Positions 16,756 through 25,556 of a stretch of 45,230 bases of DNA are shown here, piece after piece (the first letter of the stretch is position 1; the number at the start of each line of letters is the position of its first letter). Where the stretch lies: positions 1 to 45,230 of the forward strand of contig DAHXNG010000060.1 in NCBI GenBank assembly GCA_027366615.1. The letters are read 5' to 3'. The stretch comes from Nitrospirota bacterium. Its GTDB lineage: Bacteria > Nitrospirota > Leptospirillia > Leptospirillales > Leptospirillaceae. The notes beneath the pieces are model-generated. The model worked only from the letters and a program-made list of their open reading frames with translations. It was not told the origin of the DNA and searched no databases. The position numbers and the translations under genes were made by a program.

Positions 16756-19449
16756 CTAGGCAGCACCATGGCATTTCTTGTACTTTTTTCCACTTCCGCA
16801 AGGACAAGGGTCATTCCGACCAATTTTTCCTTCCCTGCCCCCCGAAGAATCAGGTCCAGCGCTTAGCGCAACCGGAGTCTGCTCCCACGGAGCGGGAAAA
16901 AATCCTGACGCCATGACCGGATCTCCAGACTCATCCGGGTAGGAGTAGTCGAGGCTGTCGAAGTTTGGAGCCTCGTCCGGGTTTTCGACGGAGACTTCCC
17001 GAACGGAGCCGGTGACTTGAACAACATTCTCCTCCACCTCTTCCATAAACCGCTCGAAAAGATCGAACCCCTCTCGCTTGTACTCGACTAGCGGATCCTT
17101 CTGACCATAACCACGGAGCCCGATGCCCTCCTTCAGGCGGTCCATGGTCAGGAGATGCTCCCTCCAGCCGTTGTCGAGCGACTGAAGCGAGACATACCTG
17201 ACGATCGACAAAAAGACCTCCGTCCCAAAAAGAGACTCGCGTTCGAGAAGATGCGCCTCGAATCGTGTGAGGATGTGTGCGACAAGAGCCTCTATTCCCA
17301 TATCCTGTAGCTCTTCAACCGAAAGGGAAAGGCCGGTCCTCTCCCCGGTTTTTGCTACGAGCGCCGGGAGGTCGAAGCTTTCCGGGTAGGCATCCTCCGG
17401 AATGATCGAAAGAACAAGACGTTCGAGAACTCGGCTTCCCCAGGTCGAAACAAGTTCGGAGAGTGCCTCTCCCTTGAGGACCCGTCGTCTGAGCTCATAG
17501 AAGACAAGACGCTGCTGGTTCATCACGTCGTCATACTCCAGAAGCTGCTTGCGAATGTCAAAATGGTAGGTCTCGACCTTCTTCTGGGCATTCTGGATTG
17601 CCTTCGAGACAAAGGTATGCTCGATGGGGACCCCCTCCTCCATCCCCATCCGCTCCATAAGTCCCTTGATCTTCTCCGCTCCAAAGATCCGCATCAGGTC
17701 GTCCTCAAGGGAGAGGTAGAACCGTGAGGATCCCGGATCCCCCTGACGCCCGGCTCGACCCCGAAGCTGATTGTCGATCCGGCGACTTTCGTGGCGTTCC
17801 GTCCCGATGATGTGCAGTCCCCCAACGGAGATGACAGCCTCCCTCTCCTTCCGGGCAGTCTCATCAAAGGAGGCCAGAAGGACCTCCTTCTCTTCGGGTG
17901 CGGGCTCTTCCTTCTGGCTCCGGAGCGCTGCATTGAAAAGATATTCCGGGTTACCACCAAGAAGAATGTCCGTTCCCCGGCCAGCCATGTTCGTCGCGAT
18001 CGTAACCTTCCCGAGACGTCCGGCCTGGGCCACGATCTCGGCCTCTTTTTCGTGAAATTTCGCATTCAGGACTTCGTGGGGAATCTGTTTTTCCGACAGG
18101 AGACGGGAGATGTACTCGGACTTCTCGATCGAGACCGTCCCCACGAGAACCGGCTGACCCACCTTGTGGCGATCGACGATGTCCAAAACAACTGCGTCGT
18201 ACTTTTCCTTCTGGGTCCGGTAGACCTGGTCGGGAAGGTCCTCGCGGATCATCTTCCGGTGGGGCGGAACCACGATAACATCGAGCCCATAGATGCGGTG
18301 AAATTCCGTTGCCTCGGTGTCGGCCGTTCCTGTCATTCCCGAGAGCTTCCGGTACATGCGAAAATAGTTCTGAAAAGTGACGGTCGCCAACGTCTGATTT
18401 TCCATCTGGACCTTTACTTTTTCCTTGGCCTCGACCGCCTGGTGAAGCCCCTCCCCCCATCGCCGGCCGGTCATGAGACGGCCAGTGAATTCGTCGACGA
18501 TGATCACCTCACCGTTCTTGACCACATAGTCCACGTCACGCCGATAAAGGTGGTGCGCCTTGATCGCCTGCATGAGATGGTGAACATAGGAGATATTCTT
18601 CAGGTCGTAAAGGTTCCCCACATCGAGGAGGGACTCGACCACATCCGAGCCTTCCTCCGTCATCGAAACCGTCTTGTGCTTGAGGTCGACGGTAAAGTGC
18701 TGAACCGGGATCAGACTGGGAACAACTTTGTCGATACGCTCATAGAGATCGGTGGACTCTTCCGAGGGGCCGGAGATGATAAGAGGGGTCCTCGACTCGT
18801 CGATCAGAATGCTGTCAACTTCGTCGACGATGGCATAGTTCAGCGGACGCTGGGCAAACTGGTCAAGCTCGTACTTCATGTTGTCCCGGAGATAGTCGAA
18901 GCCGAACTCATTATTGGTCCCGTACGTGATGTCGCAAACATAGGCCTCCTTGCGGAGGTCATCCGGCATGTCGTGCTGAATGAGTCCGACAGACAGACCG
19001 AGAAAGCGATAGAGTCTCCCCATCCACTCAGAGTCCCGGCGGGCAAGATAATCGTTGACGGTCACGACGTGAACGCCCTTGCCCTCGAGCGCGTTCAGGT
19101 AGACAGGAAGAGTTCCTACCAGAGTTTTCCCTTCGCCGGTCTTCATCTCGGCGATTCGCCCCTCGTGTAGAAAGGCCCCACCCATAATCTGTACGTCAAA
19201 GTGCCGCATTCCGAGGACCCGCCGCCCGGCCTCGCGGACAACGGCAAAGGCTTCGGGCAGAATCTGGTCGAGCGTCTCCCCGGCAGCAAGACGTTCCCGG
19301 AAGGAGACCGTCTTCATGGAGAGCTCTCCGTCAGAGAGTGGCTCCACGGAAGACTCAAGGGCATTGACACGATCGACGATCCGGGAAACTTTCCGGATTT
19401 CTTTCTCGTTCTGGCTGGAGAAAAGAGAACGGACGAGCGACTTGAACAT
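16756..19449 (-). CDS. secA: Preprotein translocase ATPase SecA
   Basis: Motor ATPase that drives secretory proteins through SecYEG. At 897 residues it has the normal layout: N-terminal DEAD-like nucleotide-binding domain with [14 protein letters not shown] (Walker A, about residue 100), [20 protein letters not shown] (Walker B region), the preprotein cross-linking domain, a second ATPase half with [16 protein letters not shown] and [20 protein letters not shown], the helical scaffold, and a C-terminal zinc-binding tail [13 protein letters not shown] for SecB or ribosome contact. ATG start with AGAGGAG about ten bases upstream; that ribosome site lies in a small CTCTTTCGAGAG palindrome. It follows the M23 peptidase gene by 70 bases. 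Confidence 0.98.
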   Translation of the reverse strand: MFKSLVRSLFSSQNEKEIRKVSRIVDRVNALESSVEPLSDGELSMKTVSFRERLAAGETLDQILPEAFAVVREAGRRVLGMRHFDVQIMGGAFLHEGRIAEMKTGEGKTLVGTLPVYLNALEGKGVHVVTVNDYLARRDSEWMGRLYRFLGLSVGLIQHDMPDDLRKEAYVCDITYGTNNEFGFDYLRDNMKYELDQFAQRPLNYAIVDEVDSILIDESRTPLIISGPSEESTDLYERIDKVVPSLIPVQHFTVDLKHKTVSMTEEGSDVVESLLDVGNLYDLKNISYVHHLMQAIKAHHLYRRDVDYVVKNGEVIIVDEFTGRLMTGRRWGEGLHQAVEAKEKVKVQMENQTLATVTFQNYFRMYRKLSGMTGTADTEATEFHRIYGLDVIVVPPHRKMIREDLPDQVYRTQKEKYDAVVLDIVDRHKVGQPVLVGTVSIEKSEYISRLLSEKQIPHEVLNAKFHEKEAEIVAQAGRLGKVTIATNMAGRGTDILLGGNPEYLFNAALRSQKEEPAPEEKEVLLASFDETARKEREAVISVGGLHIIGTERHESRRIDNQLRGRAGRQGDPGSSRFYLSLEDDLMRIFGAEKIKGLMERMGMEEGVPIEHTFVSKAIQNAQKKVETYHFDIRKQLLEYDDVMNQQRLVFYELRRRVLKGEALSELVSTWGSRVLERLVLSIIPEDAYPESFDLPALVAKTGERTGLSLSVEELQDMGIEALVAHILTRFEAHLLERESLFGTEVFLSIVRYVSLQSLDNGWREHLLTMDRLKEGIGLRGYGQKDPLVEYKREGFDLFERFMEEVEENVVQVTGSVREVSVENPDEAPNFDSLDYSYPDESGDPVMASGFFPAPWEQTPVALSAGPDSSGGREGKIGRNDPCPCGSGKKYKKCHGAA

Positions 19450-19519
19450 GCGAAAGACTCCTCTCGAAAGAGAACTTCAGAAAAATGAACGATCAATTAA
19501 AGGAACAATACCAAGCGAC

Positions 19520-20386
19520 TCAGGGAACCGGAGGGGCGAGGGATTCGGAGAGGGAGGATGCGGGATCCACCGGATGGCCAAACTCCCTGACCTCGTAATG
19601 AAGATGGGGAGCCGTGGTCAGACCGGTCAGGCCGATCGTACCGATTGCCGACCGTCTTCCGACCTCCTGTCCCGGAACAACGTCGATCGAGTCGAGATGG
19701 GCAAAGAGTGACGACTGGCCGAGCCCGTGATAGACAATGACATAGTTTCCGTAGTCGGGCGTCCGATCGGTGAGAACAACGACGCCAGGAGCATCCGGGA
19801 AGACCGTCGCTCCCTCCTCCTTCGCAATATCGAGGCCCGGGTGAAACTCTTCTCCACCGCCCACAGGTCCGGCCCTGTGACCAAAAGCCGACACGATCCA
19901 CCCCTTCACCGGAAGCGCATATCGCAACCCACCCCCCTCGCCCCCGAAAGGGAGAAGGTTTTCAGGACGAGCCAGCCCCGGAGACAATGCGTTCTTCTCT
20001 CCAACGGGCGGAACGGAGGAGGGCGCTGGCAAGACCGCCCCGGTGGAGGGAGGGTGGACATCGGGCGCCCCCTTGGCAACCATATTCATGATCTGAGCAT
20101 CGAGGTTGTTGACCTCGGAAAGCTGTGCCTCAATAGAGTCGAGCTTCTTCCTGTAGCGGTCGAGATGCTCCTGCTGGACCCGGGTCTCCTCCTGGATCGT
20201 TTTAAGTGCCATGAACTTCTTCGTTTCATACGTATAAAAAAGCACCAGAAGAACAATCCCGGAAAAAAGCAGGGCAAGCCCCAGGAAAAAAAGATAGATA
20301 GCCCACCGGGGAAAGGTCCACTGGCGAGACTTTTCAGTGATCCCGGGAAGAACGGTGATCGTCACCGTTTTCTTAAGACGGGACAT
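19520..20386 (-). CDS. M23-family (LytM-type) peptidase, membrane-anchored
   Basis: A likely cell-wall endopeptidase or a LytM-domain activator. In 288 residues: a short cytoplasmic N-terminus, one membrane helix (about 33-55), a periplasmic coiled coil (about 58-100; EETRVQQEHLDRYRKKLDSI), a Pro-rich linker, and a C-terminal M23 domain. Zinc-ligand motifs are visible: HPGLD (H-x3-D) and HLHYEV (HxH), with GNYVIVYHGLGQSSLFAHLDS between. With these ligands kept, an active enzyme is plausible. I chose ATG at 20386 (MSRLKKTVT), about four bases after GAAGGGGGA; the track start at 20464 lies inside cutA. It overlaps the cutA end by 14 bases. Confidence 0.9.
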   Translation of the reverse strand: MSRLKKTVTITVLPGITEKSRQWTFPRWAIYLFFLGLALLFSGIVLLVLFYTYETKKFMALKTIQEETRVQQEHLDRYRKKLDSIEAQLSEVNNLDAQIMNMVAKGAPDVHPPSTGAVLPAPSSVPPVGEKNALSPGLARPENLLPFGGEGGGLRYALPVKGWIVSAFGHRAGPVGGGEEFHPGLDIAKEEGATVFPDAPGVVVLTDRTPDYGNYVIVYHGLGQSSLFAHLDSIDVVPGQEVGRRSAIGTIGLTGLTTAPHLHYEVREFGHPVDPASSLSESLAPPVP

Positions 20387-20732
20387 TCCGTCCCCCTTCC
20401 CCTTCCGAGATCTGACCGTTCCCGCAGGACTCCCGGACCCAGGCAGCGTAAGCATGGCTGGCATGGTCTGCCGCTATAAACAATATCTCCGGAACGTTAT
20501 AGGGGTGCACCCGGAGAATCTCTTTTTCAAGGACAGACCGGTTCTCGGGAATCGACTTCAAAAGGAGTGTCACCTCCCCCTCCCGCTGGAGAGATCCATC
20601 CCAGAAAAAGAGCGAGGTCCCTTGGGGAAGGATGTGTCCACAGGCGATAAGGTGTATTGAGACAAGATGATTCACGAGCCCTTCTGCCGCCTCGGAGTCG
20701 GGATGGGTCACGATAACAAGATCGACTGTCAC
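20373..20732 (-). CDS. cutA: CutA-like divalent-cation tolerance protein
   Basis: A 119-residue member of the CutA1 family, small trimeric ferredoxin-like-fold proteins linked to copper tolerance in Escherichia coli, though the molecular role is unsettled. Family features: IHLIACGHILPQGTSLFFWDG (normally LVACVNI-P--SxYxWxG), EVTLLLKS, and the HPYNVPEILFI block (HPYExPEI in most). The C-terminal 12 residues are charged and specific to this protein. GTG start overlaps the epimerase stop as GTGA, with GAGGTGAT a few bases upstream. Confidence 0.88.
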   Translation of the reverse strand: MTVDLVIVTHPDSEAAEGLVNHLVSIHLIACGHILPQGTSLFFWDGSLQREGEVTLLLKSIPENRSVLEKEILRVHPYNVPEILFIAADHASHAYAAWVRESCGNGQISEGEGGRNVPS

Positions 20733-21667
20733 TGGATCACCTCGGAAAAGAACTTCACGGTTCGTGCCATTCCCTCTGAAAAGGAGACCTCATTTGCCCA
20801 GTCCGTCTCCTCTGCGAGTCGACCATGTCCCAGAATCCGACTCTCGATGTCGGGAAAGGTCTTCGAATGGTAGTTGACAGGGTAGGAGTTCCCCAGGATT
20901 TTCCCGATCTCCAGAAAGATTTCCCGATCGCTGACAGGAACGCCGGATCCCACATGAAAAATCCCCGAAGCGTCCCGGCTTATGATATGAAGGAGAGCCT
21001 CTACCGCATCGTCAATATACAAATAGTCCCTGACCCGGGCCCCGTTTCCCGGAATCGAGGGCGGATTGACCGAGCTGCGAAGGATCGTCTGACGGATCGC
21101 CGAGCCAATCAGCCCTCCTTCGCCAAAGACCGTCTGTCCCGGACCATAGACTGGGGCGAGGCGGACAATTGTCTGTCGCACACTCTCGTGCGCAGACAGG
21201 GAGGAAACGGCAAACTCCGACAGGGCATGGGAGATTCCGTACGGAGAGATCGGAGCGATCGGGGCCTCCTCTGAAAGGGGCGTCAACGCATCTCCCGCCC
21301 CTCCCAGCACCTCCCCGGAAGAGACAAGGATGATCCATGGAACCGAGACCGTCCGACAGGCCTCGAGAACGCCCAATATCGCCCCGGCCGTCCGCTGGTT
21401 ATCCCATGCCGGCCGCTCCCAGGAGAGCCGGATGTCGGGTTGCCCGGCCAGATGGATATAAAGAGCCGGAAGTGCGCGCTCTATCGTCCGCACCACAAAC
21501 TTTGGATCGTCAAGAGAGCCCTTGGCAAATGTCACCGCCGCATCGCGGGAGGAGCGGTAGCCCGTCGACATATCGTCGAGCGCGGTCACGTTGTGGCCCA
21601 TACGGGAGAGCGCCCGGGCCAGTGGAGCTCCGATGAAGCCCGCCCCCCCGCCAATAACAATGTTCAC
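20729..21667 (-). CDS. NAD-dependent epimerase/dehydratase (extended SDR family)
   Basis: A 312-residue extended-SDR protein, probably acting on a nucleotide sugar. The N-terminal Rossmann motif GGGAGFIG (residues 6-13), ALDDMSTG at the end of beta-2, HLAGQPDI, ILVSSGEVLGG and the substrate-side RLAPVYGPGQ and VRDYLYIDDAVEALL are all present. The catalytic YxxxK reads YGISH: I checked the codons and the fifth position is CAT (His), so the usual Lys is missing. GTG at 21667 is the better start; the track's 463-residue version is a shadow running into tlyA. Overlaps the tlyA stop as GTGA. Substrate cannot be named. Confidence 0.87.
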   Translation of the reverse strand: MNIVIGGGAGFIGAPLARALSRMGHNVTALDDMSTGYRSSRDAAVTFAKGSLDDPKFVVRTIERALPALYIHLAGQPDIRLSWERPAWDNQRTAGAILGVLEACRTVSVPWIILVSSGEVLGGAGDALTPLSEEAPIAPISPYGISHALSEFAVSSLSAHESVRQTIVRLAPVYGPGQTVFGEGGLIGSAIRQTILRSSVNPPSIPGNGARVRDYLYIDDAVEALLHIISRDASGIFHVGSGVPVSDREIFLEIGKILGNSYPVNYHSKTFPDIESRILGHGRLAEETDWANEVSFSEGMARTVKFFSEVIQ

Positions 21668-22416
21668 AGACCACCCTTCCAGCGAGCGTAACAGAAGTAT
21701 TCCTGGTTCCCTTTTTTCCCTCTGACAAGTGAAGGCATGACACCCCGAATCTCTCCGCCAAGTCTGACAACCTCGGCCGCAACCTCTCTTACGACGCGGC
21801 GCTTCACACTCTCGGAGGTCACAATCCCCCCCCGTCCGACCTCCTCCGGGAGAGCCTCGAACTGGGGTTTCACCAGGGCCAAAAACCATCCTCCCAACCG
21901 GAGCAGAAGCCGAACCTGGGGAAGGACCTGGCGAAGCGAGATAAAGGAAAGGTCGGCCACCACACCATCGACTCCGCTCGTCGGAATCCAGGATCCGGGA
22001 TGGCGGACATTGACGGACTCGAGAAGCCTCACCCTCGGGTCGGCCCGGAGGCCGGAGTCGAGAAGCCCCTTTCCCACGTCGACCGCAAGCACGGAAGAAG
22101 CCCCCGCCTGAAGGAGGCAATCGGTAAATCCTCCCGTCGAGGCACCCAGATCGGCCATGCTGGCGCCGGAAACCGGGGGCGAAAAGAAGGCGATCGCCCC
22201 GGCAAGCTTTCCCCCTCCGCGCCCGACGAAGCGGGGAGCCCCGAATGTGTCATCCCTTGTAATCCGGTCGAACTCCGTCCGAACAGAGGGATCGGTCCTG
22301 GGAAGCCCGTTGACCCGGATTACGCCCTGGGCAATAAGCTCCCTCGCTTCCTCGCGGGAGCGGGCCCATCCTTTCCTGAAAACCAGGGCATCAAGGGGCT
22401 CTTTTTTCGAGGACAC
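21664..22416 (-). CDS. tlyA: TlyA-family RNA 2'-O-methyltransferase
   Basis: A two-domain rRNA methyltransferase/haemolysin-A-family protein. About residues 5-60 form an S4 RNA-binding domain (KGWARSREEARELIAQGVIRVNG), then comes an FtsJ-like SAM-dependent domain with ADLGASTGGFTDCLLQAG (SAM motif), VADLSFISL (the catalytic Asp region), KPQFE and GNQEYF near the end. Known members methylate the ribose of 16S or 23S rRNA; the target here is unproven. The start is GTG at 22416, eight bases after the dxs stop, giving 250 residues. The track's start at 22593 lies inside dxs. Its place after dxs and ispA is a common arrangement. Confidence 0.92.
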   Translation of the reverse strand: MSSKKEPLDALVFRKGWARSREEARELIAQGVIRVNGLPRTDPSVRTEFDRITRDDTFGAPRFVGRGGGKLAGAIAFFSPPVSGASMADLGASTGGFTDCLLQAGASSVLAVDVGKGLLDSGLRADPRVRLLESVNVRHPGSWIPTSGVDGVVADLSFISLRQVLPQVRLLLRLGGWFLALVKPQFEALPEEVGRGGIVTSESVKRRVVREVAAEVVRLGGEIRGVMPSLVRGKKGNQEYFCYARWKGGL

Positions 22417-22424
22417 GGGCCCTG

Positions 22425-24317
22425 TCAGCAGACGGGAGTCTGAAGACTCTTCCGCGCAAGCTCCGCCAGTTTGGGCGCAGTAAGGCCGACTGACTCCCGG
22501 AGGATGGCTGGCGCCCCGTGCTCCACATAATGATCCGGGATCCCGACCATACGGACGCGAACCCGCGACAGGAGATCCGAAGCGGAGAGCCACTCGAGAA
22601 CAGCCGAACCGAAACCGCCCATGACAGAGCCCTCCTCCACCGTGACAAGGAGAGATGTCTGACGTGAGAGCTCCGAAAGAAGCTCGGTGTCGAGCGGCTT
22701 GGCAAAGCGCATGTTCACGACGCCCGCATCGATGCCATCCTCCACGAGTATCCGGGAGGCCTCCATCGCCACGGAGACCATCGAGCCGTAGGCCAGGAAA
22801 ATCATGTCGTGGCCGTCTCGAAGCATCTCGGCCTTTCCCACCGGAAGGGCCGAGAATCCCGGGTCAATCGGAACCCCCAGCGCCTCTCCCCGGGGGTAGC
22901 GAACCGCAACAGGACCCGGAAGATGAAGGGCGGTCCAGAGCATCTTCCGAAGCTCGTTCTCGTCCTTGGGAGCCATGAGTGTCATATTGGGAATATGGCG
23001 AAGATAGGAGATGTCGAAAACACCGTGATGAGTCGGTCCGTCCTCTCCGACGAGCCCTCCCCGATCGAGGGCGAAAAGAACCGGAAGGTTTTGAAGACAG
23101 ATATCGTGAACCACCTGGTCATAGGCCCGCTGAAGGAAGGTCGAGTAGATGGCCACCACGGGTCGAAGCCCCTGGGCGGCCATGCCGCCGGCCAGCGTCA
23201 CCGCATGCTGTTCGGCAATCCCTACGTCCACAAAGCGCTCCGGAAACAGCTTCGAAAAATCCGAAAGCCCCGTTCCTTCAGGCATCGCCGCTGTGATCGC
23301 AAAGAGTTCGGGCATCTCCCTGGCCATCTCGATCAGGGACTGACCGAAGACCTTGGTGTAGGTCGGGAGCCCCCCGCTTTTCTTCCGAAAAGCCCCGGTC
23401 TCCGGATCAAAAGGGCCGACCCCGTGAAAGGCGATCGGGCTCTTTTCTGCAGGAGCATAGCCCTTCCCCTTGACCGTGCGGACATGGAGAAGTACCGGGC
23501 CCGGCCGCTCCTTGACTGCCGCAAGCGTCTCGATGAGAAATGGCAGGTCGTGACCGTCGATGGGTCCCACATAGGAGAGGCCAATCTCCTCGAACCACTG
23601 GCCGGGAGGGGAAATCATTCCCACGACCTGACCATGGGCAACCCGGGCAAACCTGGCCATCTGGTCCCCGATCACGGGAATGTCGCGCAGGAGGGCCCCT
23701 GTCTTTCTCTTCATTTCATCGATGACGGGGTCGGCTGAGATCCTGGCGAGGTAGGAGGAAAGGGCTCCTACATTTTCGGAGATCGAGAGATTGTTGTCGT
23801 TCAGGATCACCAGAAGCTTCTTCTTCCGGGCACCCGCCTGGTTCAGCGCCTCCATGGCCATGCCCGCAGTCAGGGAGCCGTCTCCGATCACGGCGATCAC
23901 ATGGTAGGAGTCCCCCAGAACATCACGCGCCTCGGCCATTCCAAGTGCGGCGGAGACAGAGGTTCCCGCATGTCCCGCCGAGAAAGCATCGTGGGGACTC
24001 TCTTCCCGTTTTGGGAAACCGCAGAGGCCATTCCACTGGCGGATCGTCGGGAGAGCGGCGAGGCGGCCCGTCAGCATCTTGTGGGGATAGGCCTGATGCC
24101 CCACATCCCAGACAATCCTGTCCCGGGAGGTGTCGAAGATCCGGTGGAGCGCCAGGGTCAGTTCGACCACGCCAAGCCCCCCGCCGAAGTGACCTCCGAT
24201 CCCGGACAAGACCCGAATCATCTCCTCGCGAATCTCCTGGGCCAGGACCGGAAGATCTCCCATGGGCAGGGACTTCACGTCGTCAGGGCCTGAAATCTTC
24301 TCCAAAAGGGCTCCCAT
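22425..24317 (-). CDS. dxs: 1-deoxy-D-xylulose-5-phosphate synthase (Dxs)
   Basis: Joins pyruvate and glyceraldehyde 3-phosphate to make DXP, the first step of the MEP isoprenoid pathway and a source for thiamine and pyridoxal. It is 630 residues. Thiamine-diphosphate-binding motif GDGSLTAGMAMEALNQAG (about 150-167) with the later NDN; DVGHQAYPHKMLTGR near residue 75; the second half with YSTFLQRAYDQVVHD, DRGGLVGEDGPTHHG and the transketolase C domain VEEGSVMGGFGSAV. ATG overlaps the ispA stop by one base (TGATG), with GAAGGA before it. PdxA at the far right of the window belongs to the pyridoxal pathway that also uses DXP. Confidence 0.97.
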   Translation of the reverse strand: MGALLEKISGPDDVKSLPMGDLPVLAQEIREEMIRVLSGIGGHFGGGLGVVELTLALHRIFDTSRDRIVWDVGHQAYPHKMLTGRLAALPTIRQWNGLCGFPKREESPHDAFSAGHAGTSVSAALGMAEARDVLGDSYHVIAVIGDGSLTAGMAMEALNQAGARKKKLLVILNDNNLSISENVGALSSYLARISADPVIDEMKRKTGALLRDIPVIGDQMARFARVAHGQVVGMISPPGQWFEEIGLSYVGPIDGHDLPFLIETLAAVKERPGPVLLHVRTVKGKGYAPAEKSPIAFHGVGPFDPETGAFRKKSGGLPTYTKVFGQSLIEMAREMPELFAITAAMPEGTGLSDFSKLFPERFVDVGIAEQHAVTLAGGMAAQGLRPVVAIYSTFLQRAYDQVVHDICLQNLPVLFALDRGGLVGEDGPTHHGVFDISYLRHIPNMTLMAPKDENELRKMLWTALHLPGPVAVRYPRGEALGVPIDPGFSALPVGKAEMLRDGHDMIFLAYGSMVSVAMEASRILVEDGIDAGVVNMRFAKPLDTELLSELSRQTSLLVTVEEGSVMGGFGSAVLEWLSASDLLSRVRVRMVGIPDHYVEHGAPAILRESVGLTAPKLAELARKSLQTPVC

Positions 24318-25210
24318 CAGTTCCTTCTTTCTATGATATAGGAGGCAATAAGTGCCAAGGCTTCTCCCTTCTGCCCCAGGAGCACCACAGCCTCATGCGC
24401 CTCTTTGCGTTTTTCCTCTGCAAGTCTTCGGGACCCGTCGATACCGACAAGGCCCGGATAGGTATTCTTGTTCTTTCCAGCGTCCTTTTGTGCAGCCTTT
24501 CCAAGTTCCTCGACCGTTCCCAGCACGTCGAGAAGGTCGTCTGCGATCTGGAAGGCAATACCGATCGCCTCTCCATAACGGGTCAGCGCCTCCATCTGGT
24601 CCGGAGCGGCACCGGACAGAAGCCCCCCGATCCGGACAGAGGCCCTGAGGAGGGCCCCCGTCTTGTGACGATGAAGATTCTCGAGCTCGGGAAGTGTCAG
24701 CGACTTTCCCTCTGAGACGATGTCGAGAAACTGCCCTCCCACCATCCCGCAAAGACCTGATGCCATGGAGAGCTCATAGACCACCTCCATCCTCCGGGAA
24801 CCGGAGGCCACTTTATCATACACAGGATCCGAGAGCAGGGTAAACGCATGTGTCAGAAGGGCGTCGCCGGCCAAGATTGCCGGGGCTTCTCCGTAAACCA
24901 CATGGTTTGTCGGCCGGCCTCGCCGCAGGTCGTCGTTGTCCATGGCCGGAAGGTCATCGTGGACCAGCGAGTAGGTATGTATCAACTCGAGCGGAAGGAC
25001 CAGGGGAACAAGATTTTCGGCATCCCCACCAAGCGCCTCTATCGCCGCCAGCGCAAGGACCGGGCGAATTCTTTTCCCCCCGGCCAGAAGGCTGTAGCGG
25101 ATCCCCTCCGCCAGACGAGAATACTCCCGGGAGAGTTCTTTTTCGAAGAGCAATTCGAGCGCCCTGTCCACGCGCTTTTTCTGATGATCGAGATAGGCAC
25201 TTATATCCAA
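24317..25210 (-). CDS. ispA: Polyprenyl (farnesyl/geranylgeranyl-type) diphosphate synthase
   Basis: Trans-prenyltransferase that condenses IPP with allylic diphosphates to make farnesyl or a related diphosphate. The first aspartate motif is DDLPAMDNDDLRRGRPT (DDxxxxD form typical of bacterial FPP synthases) and the second is FQIADDLLDVLG. GGKRIRP near residue 44 and HKTGALLRASVRIG complete the signature. Chain length of the product is not settled by sequence. I favour TTG at 25210 (LDISAYLDHQ), with AAAGGAAAG upstream. The track's TTG at 25249 adds 13 residues and is a fair alternative. It is 61 bases after xseB and overlaps dxs by one base, the familiar xseB-ispA-dxs set. Confidence 0.93.
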   Translation of the reverse strand: MDISAYLDHQKKRVDRALELLFEKELSREYSRLAEGIRYSLLAGGKRIRPVLALAAIEALGGDAENLVPLVLPLELIHTYSLVHDDLPAMDNDDLRRGRPTNHVVYGEAPAILAGDALLTHAFTLLSDPVYDKVASGSRRMEVVYELSMASGLCGMVGGQFLDIVSEGKSLTLPELENLHRHKTGALLRASVRIGGLLSGAAPDQMEALTRYGEAIGIAFQIADDLLDVLGTVEELGKAAQKDAGKNKNTYPGLVGIDGSRRLAEEKRKEAHEAVVLLGQKGEALALIASYIIERRN

Positions 25211-25271
25211 AGAAGCTTTCCTTTCGGTTTTTGGCGGATTCCGCCTCAAGAAACCTTACCCTTAAATTCTG

Positions 25272-25556
25272 TCAGGAATCCTTGCGAAAGGGAGCCTCGA
25301 TGGCGGCCCCTTCCGGGCTGTCCCTGGGGGATGAGAGAAGGATCGAGACCTTTCTTTCGGCCTCCTCGAGAATCTTCTGGCATTGGGCCGAGAGTGCCAC
25401 TCCCTCTTCAAAGAGACGGAGAGACTCCTCGAGTGGCCGATCCCCCTGCTCCATGATCCGAACGATCTCGTCGAGGCGCTTCATCCGCTCCTCGAAGGAG
25501 CGAACCGGTTCGCCCTCGTTAATATCAGAACTGACGCCCGTCGACTTTGCCATCAT
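25272..25556 (-). CDS. xseB: Exodeoxyribonuclease VII small subunit (XseB)
   Basis: A 94-residue helical subunit that joins XseA to form exonuclease VII, a single-strand DNA exonuclease. The family core is FEERMKRLDEIVRIMEQGDRPLEESLRLFEEGVALSAQCQKIL, normally FExxxxxLExIVxxLExGxxxLExSLxxFExG. The first 20 residues and the last 20 lie outside the core and are not conserved. Its ATG overlaps the xseA stop by four bases (ATGA), consistent with coupled synthesis of the two subunits. Confidence 0.94.
   Translation of the reverse strand: MMAKSTGVSSDINEGEPVRSFEERMKRLDEIVRIMEQGDRPLEESLRLFEEGVALSAQCQKILEEAERKVSILLSSPRDSPEGAAIEAPFRKDS

Noticed and set aside
17791-19170. 459-residue plus-strand ORF opposite secA
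   Set aside because: Antisense shadow of secA; composition is the mirror of the coding strand and no motif is visible.
21668-22120. N-terminal extension of the epimerase ORF into tlyA
   Set aside because: Out-of-frame tlyA sequence; the GTG at 21667 is followed at once by the Rossmann motif.
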